A stretch of 64,000 nucleotides of DNA from contig CAVRBO010000001.1 of NCBI GenBank assembly GCA_963719285.1, forward strand, positions 1,674,001-1,738,000. Reading direction: 5' to 3'. The translations under genes and the position numbers were made by a program. The DNA comes from C-114 sp963719285 (GTDB lineage: Bacteria > Chloroflexota > Limnocylindria > Limnocylindrales > CSP1-4). The notes beneath the pieces were generated by a model. It ran no database searches and was not told the origin of the DNA. It saw only the letters and a list, made by a program, of their open reading frames with translations. Positions 1-8,041 of the stretch are shown here, one piece after another. Each line of letters opens with the position of its first letter. Position 1 is the stretch's first letter.

Positions 1-296
1 ACGTTGGTCGGGTCGATGCGTGCGTATCTGTGGAACGCCAGGTTCCGGCCACACCAGTAGAGCGTCCATTCGCCCCGCGACGCGGTGAAGCGGAGCCGCG
101 CGATCGGGAGGCGAGTCCACGCCGGCCCGATGTCGGGTGACCACGGCGGCCGGCACTCGAGGATGGTTACGGCTCCAGCCGCGACATCGAGCTCGAGGCG
201 GACGAGGTGGGCGACGCGCGCCGGGACCCGTCCCTCGCAGTACCGCCGGACCTTCACCAGGTCGATGTCAGGAGTGCGGGCCGGCCTGTCGGTCAT
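1..296 (-). CDS. DUF3024 family protein, 3' end cut by window edge
   Basis: An ATG at 296 opens 98 codons that run off the left edge. The visible peptide contains LVKVRRYCEGRVPA near the start, then VTILECRPPW, then WTLYWCGRNLAFHRY. This order (Arg/Tyr-rich N-terminus, ECRPPW, a W-T-x-Y-W strand, then a FHRY box) is the layout I know for DUF3024, a small actinobacterial/Chloroflexota family of unknown function. No signal peptide or membrane segment. It lies left of the first 19-bp attachment-like site and so may belong to the host backbone or to another cassette. Function unknown; the family call rests on motif recall. Confidence 0.7.
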   Translation of the reverse strand, partial: MTDRPARTPDIDLVKVRRYCEGRVPARVAHLVRLELDVAAGAVTILECRPPWSPDIGPAWTRLPIARLRFTASRGEWTLYWCGRNLAFHRYARIDPTN

Positions 297-478
297 GCCT
301 CAAAGCGTCCGCGGCGGCCACGCGGTTGTTCCCCCGGCAGCTCCAAGCGGTGAACCGGAGGGGAACATGCGTGGGCCTGGGTCCCAGCTCAGGTAGCGAG
401 ACGTTGGGGAGGTCGGTGCGACACGGGCACCGACCGTCACGCGGCGGATCGCCCGATCAGGACCCGAAATAGAACAGA

Positions 479-497
479 TGGTCGGGGCGAGAGGAGT
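479..497 (+). other. Attachment-like site 1 (tRNA-Pro 3'-end sequence)
   Basis: Exact copy of the 19-bp TGGTCGGGGCGAGAGGAGT, followed by the 'type Y' flank (close to AGAACGACGATTTCGATG) also seen after sites 2 and 5. No recombinase coding sequence is recognisable to its left, so this is the barest copy. The 297-570 stretch around it holds no gene that I can support. Confidence 0.7.
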
Positions 498-570
498 CAA
501 GACGACGATTTCGATGACAATCGGACCCGCCCACGAAGCGTTCGGTCCGAGGCCCCTTCCGAAGCGGGGG

Positions 571-1023
571 CTACGGCATACCCATGCCTACGATGTCGCC
601 GGTCGCGTCGTCGATGATCAAGTAACCGCTGGCGAACACGCGAGGCTCCATGGATCGTCCGCGCTGTGTCACGAATGCGCCGTGCGCTCGCACAACCCAC
701 AAGAGCGCCGCCGGATCTGACTGTCTCTGGAGGCTGATCCCCGCGGCACGTGGTTCTATTGCCCCAACTTCGTCTGGCCTCGCCAATACCATCTGATCGA
801 TCTTGGTCGCCACTGTGGGAGTGCTTGCACTGAGGGCGATCGAGGCGTTCTGCGCCAAGAATGCTGTCACCTTGGAGGCAACCTGCTCAGGGGTCATCTG
901 GCCTGTCACCCCGATGGGGGTGTCGACCCTGTATCCCGCTCCGGCGGCGTTGGAGCCAACCACCCACGCGACGGATACGAAGGCGGCGAGCGTCACCAAA
1001 GTGACCCGCACATAGCGCTTCAT
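571..1023 (-). CDS. Small secreted or membrane-anchored protein
   Basis: 150 aa from the ATG at 1023, chosen because it overlaps the preceding gene's stop as ATGA (1020-1023), a translational-coupling arrangement; an upstream in-frame start at 1089 would lengthen the overlap and lacks a signal peptide at its start. Residues 1-27 (MKRYVRVTLVTLAAFVSVAW...) form an N-terminal hydrophobic signal or anchor. The rest contains TPEQVASKVTAFLAQNA and ends with a short beta segment, YLIIDDATGDIVGMGMP, like small PepSY-type or propeptide-like modules, though that likeness is weak. Last gene of the minus-strand operon that begins near 2585. No confident family. Confidence 0.65.
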   Translation of the reverse strand: MKRYVRVTLVTLAAFVSVAWVVGSNAAGAGYRVDTPIGVTGQMTPEQVASKVTAFLAQNASIALSASTPTVATKIDQMVLARPDEVGAIEPRAAGISLQRQSDPAALLWVVRAHGAFVTQRGRSMEPRVFASGYLIIDDATGDIVGMGMP

Positions 1024-1766
1024 GGCTGACAGAGGGTTGTGCCGGTCGAACTGTGAAGGTAGTAGCGGAACTTCGTCGGACTCGTGCACCAGGCGATTCC
1101 TCCCTCAGACGACTGGTCTACGAGAGATCCATTGTTTATCAATGCGTATGCTTTCGTCGCCTTGTTCCGATACCAGATGTTGCTCACGTACGTTTTGTCG
1201 ATGCGGCTGTTATTACATGTGGATTCGAGACCTCCAGAGAGATCCGAGGTGTTTGGAGAGTGCCCGTTCCACCACGTCGCCTCGTACGAACTCCCCCGTG
1301 TTATCTCAGCCACATACGCGCCCGAAATCACATTGGTGTAGTCACGAACCGTGAAAGTCCATGTCTGGCCAACCACAGGGGTATAGCCAAAGAAGTCGAG
1401 CTCGTCATATGTCGATGGGGTCCCATGTGCGCTGTAGAAGGTCGTGACGTTGGAACCTTCCCAGCCATCTGTGACTCCGACCTCGACCCAGGTGCTATCA
1501 GCGCCTTGGCCATTGGTCCCGACCCACAGAACCTCTGATGCGAACCCGCCTGCGGCAGTATCAGTCGCGCTTAGAGTCCGTATCGTCCACGTTTCGCGGG
1601 CACCGTCTGCCGTAACTTGAGGAACGGCGTCCTGATAAGCGAGTTGCTTCGTGCAGGTCGCGGCAAGCACCACAGCTGGACCGCCTGTCGTCCAGTACGT
1701 CCAAGTGGTCGCGCTGGCAAGGGCGATCGCCGACGCGATGCTGAGCAGCCTCCGCGATCTCGACAT
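1020..1766 (-). CDS. Secreted protein of unknown function
   Basis: 248 aa from ATG 1766 (a GTG lies one codon upstream at 1769). A run of six G about 5 nt upstream is a good ribosome site. N-terminal signal peptide (basic MSRSRR, hydrophobic core LLSIASAIALASATTWTYW, mature protein from about residue 37). The mature part is rich in aromatic residues, Thr, Ser and Asn (WTIRTLSATDTAAGGF, YDELDFFGYTPVVGQTWTFTV) with four or so Cys, typical of an extracellular beta-sandwich. No catalytic motif is seen. It is followed by 571-1023 with a 4-nt overlap and preceded by a 44-aa peptide gene at 1811-1945, so all three are probably one transcript. Family unknown. Confidence 0.7.
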   Translation of the reverse strand: MSRSRRLLSIASAIALASATTWTYWTTGGPAVVLAATCTKQLAYQDAVPQVTADGARETWTIRTLSATDTAAGGFASEVLWVGTNGQGADSTWVEVGVTDGWEGSNVTTFYSAHGTPSTYDELDFFGYTPVVGQTWTFTVRDYTNVISGAYVAEITRGSSYEATWWNGHSPNTSDLSGGLESTCNNSRIDKTYVSNIWYRNKATKAYALINNGSLVDQSSEGGIAWCTSPTKFRYYLHSSTGTTLCQP

Positions 1767-1810
1767 CACATACCCCCCATGACTTAGTGCGAGGCTAGAC
1801 CCGGGGTTTA

Positions 1811-1945
1811 CTAGTTGTCAACTCCGTGTGTTCCGGCGACTGGTCGGACTGTGGTTCGTCGATCGCGTTGGCGACCCCCGAACATCATGACCACTGAAGC
1901 GGTCAGGAGCGCGACGCCGCGATGAGCCCAACCGGCCACTGCCAT
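1811..1945 (-). CDS. Small hydrophobic peptide
   Basis: 44 aa, too short for routine gene calling. ATG 1945 is preceded by an excellent ribosome site (AGAGGGGG, 4-nt spacing). The peptide has one hydrophobic stretch (VALLTASVVMMF, residues 11-22) followed by a basic tail (GGRQRDRR). An alternative ATG at 1972 would overlap a preceding stop as ATGA and add nine residues. It sits 41-44 nt upstream of the secreted protein gene at 1766. It may be a genuine single-pass microprotein of the operon; function unknown. Confidence 0.45.
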   Translation of the reverse strand: MAVAGWAHRGVALLTASVVMMFGGRQRDRRTTVRPVAGTHGVDN

Positions 1946-1968
1946 GTCGCCCCCTCTCGCTCTGGCGC

Positions 1969-2585
1969 TCATGGGTAGAAGGCCGAGAACGCCTGGAGGT
2001 CGGTCGCCCTAGGGCCCAGTAGTCCGGACCAATTGTTCGCGAGCCGACTGCGGAGATCACGGCCACGGCGGCGAACAGCACGCTGACGAGCGTCAAGACC
2101 ACGATCGCCTGCGATTCCAGGCCCACTTGAAGGACCGTGCCCGTGGACACCGTCGCGATATCCGATGTCGTCGAGGATGAAGCGGACATGTAAGTCGGAA
2201 GGAGGAGGAAGGCCGCGATGCCCGCGGTCCCGACGACTCACGCGGCCAGCCCAAGGTAAAGCGACATCGGACGGCCCGAGCGGGGGACGGTCATATCGTC
2301 GCCTGCCGGAGTCGCGCTCGGGCTGCCTCGATCAACCAGCCAGAACGCCGCAGCCGGCGCGAAGTACAAACCGCCAAGGAGGAAGGCGCCTGCGCAGCAA
2401 AGAAGCAGAATCGCATCGTGGTTCAGACGGGTCGCGCGATCGCGTCCGCGACTCGCTAGGCGGAAGGACCCAATCACCGCGATCCAGACCACGGTCGCTA
2501 TCAATCCGACGATCGTCTGCCAGAGGACCAGCAGCGGGATCAGGGCGACGATCCAAGGTACCGACCCAACGAACCTTCTTGTCAT
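1969..2585 (-). pseudogene. Membrane protein gene interrupted by an in-frame TGA
   Basis: From ATG 2585 the frame reads MTRRFVGSVPWIVALIPLLV, two membrane segments, a hydrophilic loop, then SLYLGLAA and a TGA at 2240-2238. The same frame continues directly with VVGTAGIAAFLLLPTY and a further membrane segment (IVVLTLVSVLFAAVAVISAV). The stop falls in the middle of one hydrophobic helix, and Trp (TGG) would fit there, so one protein with at least four membrane segments appears to have been broken by a point mutation (or sequencing error). The 3' end is uncertain: the original frame runs to 1818 as unlikely sequence, whereas a frame ending at 1969 would give an ATGA overlap with the next small ORF. 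Family unknown. Confidence 0.55.
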
Positions 2586-2734
2586 CACGTGTGATGCATC
2601 CTCTCGGGCTCGGTCGCGTTGACCAGTCAGCGGCCCGCGAAACCCTGGTAGTGGAGGAGGAATCCACACGTGCCCGTCACCCACGTATTGACGCCACCGC
2701 CGATATTGCCGTTGCCATATGCGTAGGCGTTGTG

Positions 2735-3048
2735 TAGTGCCGGCTCGAACGGCCGGCCGCGGCGGAGCCGATGCCACCCGACGAGCTGCGCCTCCGACGC
2801 GCCCGGGGCCTGCTGCTTGAGTTCGGCACGCTCTGGCGCAACCCCGCCATCCCAGACCAGCTCCGCGAGGACGCCCTTCGCGAGATCCTCGGCCAAGTCG
2901 ACGTCGATGGATCCGAGATCGTGTCCGTCCACCCGGCGCCCAACGAGAATGCCTGGCTGCTCGGGCTCGTGGCCGTGCGCGAGCAACGGTTGACGGCGCA
3001 ACGAGAGGTGGGACTGGTCGGGGCGAGAGGAGTCAGAACGACGATTTC
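2735..3048 (+). pseudogene. Serine recombinase, C-terminal remnant
   Basis: Close match at DNA and protein level to the last ~105 codons of the recombinase gene at 27920-29425: MPPDELRLRRARGLLLEFG, then LREDALREILGQVDVDG, then HPAPNENAWLLGL, ending in the VGARGV peptide encoded by the 19-bp site at 3015. Homology begins abruptly near 2735; everything upstream (catalytic and zinc-ribbon parts) is missing. It marks the right end of a formerly complete element of the second recombinase type whose left part was lost, probably by deletion or replacement. Confidence 0.8.
3015..3033 (+). other. Attachment-like site 2
   Basis: Exact 19-bp copy inside the recombinase remnant, with the type Y right flank (CAGAACGACGATTTCGAT) that is shared with site 5 at 41097. 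The following 3034-3343 (about 310 bp) contains no gene I can support. Confidence 0.75.
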
Positions 3049-3343
3049 GATTGGACCCCAGCCAACGGTCGGCCGGGCCGTGATGCCCGCCGACGAGTTG
3101 TCACCACCAACGAGTCGTCCCTTGACCAGGGGCCCCGCTTCATAGAGAAGGAATGGTGTGCGCTTGGCGCCGCACCGGCGGTGATGCACCAGCCCTCCGG
3201 CGCGGTCTGCTGGGCCGCGTTCCACCTGCTCCGTCGGTGCGGAGACTCGTGAGCAGGGCTGCCACGCCTCGAACTACCGCAAGCCCACTCGCGAGCGCGA
3301 ACGTCGCTGCCGGACGTGGGTTTGGATGCCAACGTCAGACGCT

Positions 3344-3721
3344 TCAGTACGTCGTCCCGCCGATACTGCATATCGAGACTGGTCCCCCGCCCGAGCCTCC
3401 TGCGTCCCGTATCACCTGACCATTCAGCGCTACAACCTTGCCCTTTGGGTCGATCAGAGCGGGGTCGGGCGATCCGGCCAGTGTGAATCCGGGCGGCCAG
3501 AAGATGTCAAAGCGTGTCCCGTCCGCCATCCAACGCCCCCAGACTGGATTCGAGCTCGAAGCATCGATGACCAGGGTGAACGGCAGAACCTGGGCGGGCG
3601 TGCAGAGGACCGGAGGTTTGCCCGGGGAGTCTGAGTAGGTCCAGAGCCCCTGTCTTTGGCACCCAACACACACGACCAAAATCAAGGTCAGGCCGGCAAA
3701 GCGGGATCGCCTTATGAGCAA
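3344..3721 (-). CDS. Small lipoprotein coupled to the secreted protease
   Basis: 125 aa if translation starts at the TTG at 3721, which overlaps the 3' end of the protease gene (3712-3721); no better start exists and coupling would explain the poor ribosome site. The N-terminus is basic then hydrophobic and ends in a lipobox-like LILVVCVGC at residues ~12-20, so the product is predicted to be lipid-anchored outside the membrane. The mature part contains LPFTLVIDASSSNPVWGRW and ends ICSIGGTTY. It follows the arrangement seen four more times here: a secreted protein gene followed by an overlapping or adjacent small lipoprotein gene. Family unknown. Confidence 0.65.
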   Translation of the reverse strand: MLIRRSRFAGLTLILVVCVGCQRQGLWTYSDSPGKPPVLCTPAQVLPFTLVIDASSSNPVWGRWMADGTRFDIFWPPGFTLAGSPDPALIDPKGKVVALNGQVIRDAGGSGGGPVSICSIGGTTY

Positions 3722-4911
3722 AGGGAGTCGAGGCACGGCCGAATACCCAGCGCGGTCATTGCTTGATCCGTGGGTCCATACGCTGTTGAACTTCCCTCGA
3801 CAGCGCTGACTGTTCCAAGGGCCGCGTGGCTTATGAACACCGGCCCTCCGCTGTCTCCACTGGCGGACGGAAAGCTCGCCTCCTTCCCCCACATGTAGAT
3901 GTTAGCCCCGTGAAAGTTGATCCCATAGTAGAAGTCGTCGTCAGTGATGTAGCCGCACCGGTAGTTGCTGGTGATGCCGGCTGCGCAGACATAGTCCCCG
4001 AGTATCTGGTCTCGATATGTCCTATAGGACGTAATCGTTCGGCTCTTATCGCTGTCCGACGCATAGATGAGGTTCTCTGGTGAGGTTAGGAACGTCGGGA
4101 CGCGCTGGAAGTCTCCATAAATGGACCCAGATGTTTGGAGGTTGTTCAAGTTGGTGGTGCCAATAGTACTGCCGTCATGCGTCCAGCTTTCATTGTCGCA
4201 ATGGCCCGCGGTTAGCATGTAACGGGTCCCCGAAGTCTTGGAGCGCACGTTATATCCGTATGTGCAATCCAGCCCGCCGCCATCGCCGGGGTGGATCTTG
4301 ATGCCACCCCGCCAAGGGGTGCACGACAAGCGGCTCGAGCAAGCCGTCGTTTGCAGGGCCAGGCCGCGTGTCACGATCACGGTCGAGCCGAATTCGGGTT
4401 CGAGAGCTTGCTGGGCCTCCTCGATTGGGCCGTCAAGGCGCAATTCAACCGCGTTGAGTCGTTCATCGATCGCGATAGCGACCACGGGTGATCCGGCTTT
4501 CGCGAACGACGCGACCCGTTTGATCAGTTCATCCCTCGTCTGGTCTAAGTCGCTCAGGCTTCGACTGACGACCGTCCAATGCACGTCAGTACCCTTCGGC
4601 AAGAGACCCACGGCTGACGCCTTTGCAGGGGACGCCTCATCAAGGACTTCGATATTGAGCGTGCTTCCGTGGGTAGGATCGAGGAAAATGCCGCCGTAGT
4701 CACCCCGGTGCGACGTAACGTACTGAATTACAGGCTGAAGCTGGGCTCGCCAGACGAAGTAATCCTCCGCCGCCGCAATCGTGATCCCCTGATCTGAAGC
4801 GTATGCGGCGAAGTCATCGTTGGACGTCAAATCGGCTGCGTGAACGATGGGCGCCGCCAAGGCAACGGCCGCTAGGGCACAGAACAGAGCCTGACTCTTT
4901 GGGCCACGCAT
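3712..4911 (-). CDS. Secreted chymotrypsin-fold (S1-type) serine protease
   Basis: 399 aa from ATG 4911, preceded by GAGGGGG at suitable spacing. Residues 1-24 form a signal peptide (ALFCALAAVALAAPIVHA). Residues ~25-190 look like a pro-region (TRDELIKRVASFA, PEFGSTVIVTRG) comparable to streptogrisin/alpha-lytic protease propeptides. The catalytic part follows: His in YMLTAGHCDN, Ser in ASGDSGGPVF, with the expected GDSGGP box about 130 residues downstream; the Asp cannot be assigned with certainty. Cys pairs (TAGHC, VCAAG, CGYI) suggest disulfides. The likely role is extracellular proteolysis. Its stop overlaps the start of a lipoprotein gene. The 434 bp upstream (4912-5345) have no supportable gene and probably hold the promoter. 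Confidence 0.85.
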   Translation of the reverse strand: MRGPKSQALFCALAAVALAAPIVHAADLTSNDDFAAYASDQGITIAAAEDYFVWRAQLQPVIQYVTSHRGDYGGIFLDPTHGSTLNIEVLDEASPAKASAVGLLPKGTDVHWTVVSRSLSDLDQTRDELIKRVASFAKAGSPVVAIAIDERLNAVELRLDGPIEEAQQALEPEFGSTVIVTRGLALQTTACSSRLSCTPWRGGIKIHPGDGGGLDCTYGYNVRSKTSGTRYMLTAGHCDNESWTHDGSTIGTTNLNNLQTSGSIYGDFQRVPTFLTSPENLIYASDSDKSRTITSYRTYRDQILGDYVCAAGITSNYRCGYITDDDFYYGINFHGANIYMWGKEASFPSASGDSGGPVFISHAALGTVSAVEGSSTAYGPTDQAMTALGIRPCLDSLCS

Positions 4912-5352
4912 CGTGTTTCCCCCTCGTTGTCGCGGTCCGGCGGGTTGACCGACCCGAGCCGACGGCAGTCGCCAGTCGCAGACGACGGGAGCGTCCGCGC
5001 GACGACCCGGCGTCCGGCGTCGCCTGACTACTCTGTGCCGCTGTACATCCGCTGTCAAGAGTAGTGCGACCAGCGTCGCGGGACAACCACGGTCACGGTC
5101 GACGGTTTGCGGGTGCCCTCCCAGTTCGATTCCGAGTCCGCGCTTTGAATGAGGCGTGATCCGTGGGACCGCCATCGACACACGGCAAATGAGATGGGCA
5201 TCGACGGATGGGGCGGCGGTCGGTCCGGTCGTGCCAGCCGGGCGATGCCCGACGCGACGGTTGGCCCACTCGAAGGCCGCTGCGTAGCGCCGGTTTGGGG
5301 CGACCTGCGACCCGACGGAGGGCCAGCGTAGCTGAAGTTGCGCTTTCATGGA
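4912..5352. other. Intergenic region upstream of the protease gene
   Basis: About 440 bp without a supportable gene on either strand. It separates the protease start (4911) from an IS3 remnant. It must carry the protease leader and promoter, but I see no convincing -35/-10 pair and no strong hairpin. Confidence 0.4.
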
Positions 5353-5362
5353 CGGTCAGCGG

Positions 5363-5872
5363 TTAGGCGGCAGGCTGGTCGGAACGGTACCTCCTCTCGA
5401 ACTCCACCGGACTGAGATAGTCGAGGGCCGAATGCCGACGATGCGGGTTGTAGAAGGCCTCGATGTAGTCGAACACCGCCAGGCGGGCGTCGGCTCGGGT
5501 CCGGAACGTGGTCCGATCGAGCAGCTCCGTCTCGAGGCTGGCGAAGAAGCTCTCGGTCATCGCGTTTATCGAAGCAGTCGCCGGTCGAGCCCATCGACAG
5601 GCTGATGCCGGCCTCACGAGCGCGCCGGCCGAAGGCCAGGCTCGTGTATTGGGTGCCCCGGTCGGAGTGGTGGACGAGCCCGTCGGTCGGCAGTCGCCTC
5701 GTGATCGCCATGTCGAGGGCATCGAGGATGAGCTCGGTCCGCAGATGTCCGGCCATCGACCAGCCCACGACAGCTCGGCTGAAGGCGTCGACGACGACCG
5801 GGACATGACGACCGCAACATAGAGGAAGCCCGCCCGGCGGACGCCCGGAGGCCGGGACAATCGGGATCAACG
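5363..5872 (-). pseudogene. IS3-family transposase (orfB) fragment with frameshifts
   Basis: Integrase-core remnant. One frame gives VVVDAFSRAVVGWSMAGH, then HHSDRGTQYTSLAFG (first and second catalytic Asp), then GSTGDCFD. The continuation lies in another frame: AMTESFFASLETELL (catalytic Glu), FDYIEAFYNPHRRHSALDYLSP. The junction at ~5570 has one extra base compared with the usual CFDNAMTESF, and a second disruption lies near 5805. The N-terminal HTH part and orfA are missing and no inverted repeats are visible. It is unrelated in sequence to the intact element at 20690. Non-functional. Confidence 0.85.
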
Positions 5873-5942
5873 GCGCAAAGGCCAAGGGTTGCTTCGGCAT
5901 CCAGTCACGGAGTACAGCGGGTGCTGCTCCGAGGCGCTAGCG

Positions 5943-6215
5943 CCGTCCGGATGGCACCGACCCGCGTAGAGCGAAGCGAGTCGGGTTTCGGGCCTTTGCG
6001 CGCCTGAGCACGATCGGGTGTCGTGCTCATCGTCACCCTAGCGTCACCTATGGTGTTACGAGGCGCGTTGCGAAGCGCGTTGCGAGTCGCGACAGTGTCG
6101 CGACTCGAGACATCCATCGCGACAGCCCTGGTCGGGACCGTCCTCGAGCCGAGCATAGCGCAGGGGACCCCCCAGCTGAAATCATTGGCACACAATCTCG
6201 TACACGTCGCCCCTT
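5943..6215. repeat. Dispersed ~270-bp non-coding block, copy a (R1a)
   Basis: Starts near GGATGGCACCGACCCGCG and ends at ACACAATCTCGTACAC (6190-6205). Internal features in order: a hairpin with 8-bp arms GAGCACGA/TCGTGCTC, a GTCACCCTAG...GTGTTACG segment, and a dyad at 6084-6106 with 11-bp arms GAGTCGCGACA around one central base (12 bp including the next pair). Related copies lie at 18670, 27078 and 48772, and only the terminal motif at 37904. It lies between minus-strand cargo and the plus-strand recombinase module, where a divergent control region or recombination site would be expected. Confidence 0.75.
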
Positions 6216-6891
6216 CCATCGGGCCGACACTCGCCGTAGGATCGAGGCTCGGCGGCTGACGCCTCGGTCGGTCGCCCGGTGCCGTCTCGGCGGGCTGAGC
6301 AGCATGCGCTGCAGTCCGCCGCGTCGACCGCGCCAGGAGTCACGCTCCGGCTGTCGCTGACGGCGCTCGGGTCGACGAGCGCAACGTCCGCGTCGCGACT
6401 GCTCCGCGAGAGTGGCTCTACCTCAGGCTGGTCGTCCCATGAGTGACGGCTCCCGAGACGGATCGCTCCCTCGGGCGGGAACGTGGCCAGTCTGCCGAAG
6501 ACAGGTACGCACGGTCCCTACTTGAGGTCGCCCTCCAGATGGTTCGCCAACGTCACGAGCAGCATGAGCTTGACGATCGATCGAACGTCCACGGCGTGTC
6601 CGCGATCGCAATCCGGTTCCGGATGCCCCTCGCCCATCTCACCCTCGACGGCGCAGGGGGCAGCACTCCTCCGGCCGGCCGTCCACTCCGCGCGCGCCTC
6701 CGCGCGCGGGGTTACTCCGTCTGCCTTTGGGCTCCCCACGTGACGCCAGCGCGGTCGAGCTCGGCCCCCAGGCGGCCGCGATGGGGGCTTCGATCGTCGC
6801 CAGATCAGTCGTCAGGTCGGGTCATCCAGACCGGATCCCTGCCCCGGTCTGCGAGCGTGATCGTGCAGCCTGAGCGACGGGACCCCATACA
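6216..6891. other. Left arm of recombinase module 1, no clear gene
   Basis: About 675 bp related along its length to 49041-49706 in front of module 4 (for example the shared GGCTGACGCCTCGGTCGGTC). No convincing plus-strand gene. On the minus strand both copies keep a short reading segment ending NHLEGDLK and stop (near 6518 and 49349) preceded by partly similar sequence; this could be a small gene but the two copies differ in frame. The region must contain the promoter for the module. Confidence 0.5.
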
Positions 6892-7788
6892 GTGATCGGG
6901 ACGTTCCGGCCTGCTCCCCGACCCGATCGTCAGCATGGTCTCGATGTCGGGTTCCTGGGCACCCGCGATCGAGCTGCGCTCCGCATCCTCAACCGCGCCG
7001 ACGTCGCCACCACATCCCAACTCGTCACCCTCGTCTACCACCGTCGCCAGACGGCCCAGGAACATCTCGCCTCGCTCTACCGCGCAGGCTGGCTCGAACG
7101 TGCCGTCCTGCCTCCCGACACCCGTGGTGGTGCTCCGCTCGCCTTCCGCCTTTCCCCGCGCGCCCGTCGTCGTCTCGGCTACGGTCCGCTCACCCGCTCG
7201 CGTGCCGGGACGCAGCTCCGCCACTCGCTCAACATCGTCGAGGCCGTCGCCGCCCTCACGAGGCTCGCGGTCGAACCGCCCGACCGCCACCCGGTCCAGG
7301 CCTGGCTGCCCGAGTCGATCACCGGCGACGCCCACCTGCCCCACGTGTATCCCGACAGCGTCCTCACCCTCCAGCTCGGCGATCGCTCCGGGGTCCTGTG
7401 TCTCGAGATCGACCAGTCGACCGAGCACTCCCCGGAGATCCGCGACAAGCTCACCCGCTACGAGCCGGCCATTCGCGCTCGCCTCGGCTGGCACGTCGTG
7501 TTCGTCGTGGAGACCGCCGCCCGGGCCGCCTGGCTCGCCCGGGTCGCCCGGGAGCCCGGCTATGCGGGCCTCGCGGGGCGCGCCTGGGCCGTCGTCCTCA
7601 CCGACCTCAAGACCGCCGGCGTCGAGGCGCCCGTCGTCTCGCTCGAGGCCCGCGGCGGCCGGAGCACCTTGGGCACGATCGTCCGCGACCCGCGGCCGCG
7701 CCGGTGCGAGACTCCGGTCGGCAGCGACGCCTGGCTCGAACTCCTCGGCTCCGGCGGCGGTGAGGATCTCGCCGAGGCTCTCGCGTGA
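6892..7788 (+). CDS. Replication-relaxation family winged-helix protein (module 1)
   Basis: 298 aa. N-terminal winged helix (residues ~25-95: DRAALRILNRADVATTSQLV, then RRQTAQEHLASLYRAGWLER, then PLAFRLSPRARRRLG) is a classic HTH plus wing. The C-terminal half has GVLCLEIDQSTEHSPEIRDK and WHVVFVVETAARAAWLARV, the layout of the 'replication-relaxation' family found on plasmids and integrated elements; the E/D-rich strand resembles a nuclease-like fold but catalytic residues are not certain. Strong paralogue at 49707 (about 90% identical by eye) and a diverged one at 38251, each directly upstream of a serine recombinase. Probable DNA-binding regulator or accessory factor of the element. Confidence 0.8.
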   Translation: MIGTFRPAPRPDRQHGLDVGFLGTRDRAALRILNRADVATTSQLVTLVYHRRQTAQEHLASLYRAGWLERAVLPPDTRGGAPLAFRLSPRARRRLGYGPLTRSRAGTQLRHSLNIVEAVAALTRLAVEPPDRHPVQAWLPESITGDAHLPHVYPDSVLTLQLGDRSGVLCLEIDQSTEHSPEIRDKLTRYEPAIRARLGWHVVFVVETAARAAWLARVAREPGYAGLAGRAWAVVLTDLKTAGVEAPVVSLEARGGRSTLGTIVRDPRPRRCETPVGSDAWLELLGSGGGEDLAEALA

Positions 7789-7843
7789 CGCTCTCCGCCC
7801 GGGGCGACAGCTGCCGCCTCGGCGCGTCTCCAGGTCGCTCGGG

Positions 7844-8041
7844 ATGAGCGGTCACGATGCCCGAGACGCGTCCTGTCGGCTCGTGTTCGTCCTCGCCGAA
7901 GGTCTCCGCCACATCGCCGACCGTCGCGCCCGGGAGTCCCGGGGTCGGGGTACCATGCGACTCCTTCAACCCGCCCGTCCGACCGACACGACCATGCGAC
8001 CTCCGCGAACTCGTTCCCGCCGCCACCGGATCGCCTCGTGA
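7844..8041 (+). CDS. Small conserved protein overlapping the recombinase start
   Basis: 65 aa from ATG 7844. Its TGA overlaps the recombinase GTG (8038-8041, GTGA). The central part CRLVFVLAEGLRHIADRRAR and the tail DTTMRP.RTRSRR.HRIAS are conserved in the matching position of module 4 (50600-50863) although the upstream sequence differs, which argues for translation. Arg-rich and basic; may bind DNA or serve mainly to couple translation. No known family. Confidence 0.5.
   Translation: MSGHDARDASCRLVFVLAEGLRHIADRRARESRGRGTMRLLQPARPTDTTMRPPRTRSRRHRIAS

Noticed and set aside
5905..6219. Conserved minus-strand frame within the R1 blocks (SSRDTVASRNALRNALRNT and so on)
   Set aside because: Present in all four copies only because the DNA is conserved. 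It contains hairpin and dyad sequence, has no ribosome site and has different ends in each copy.
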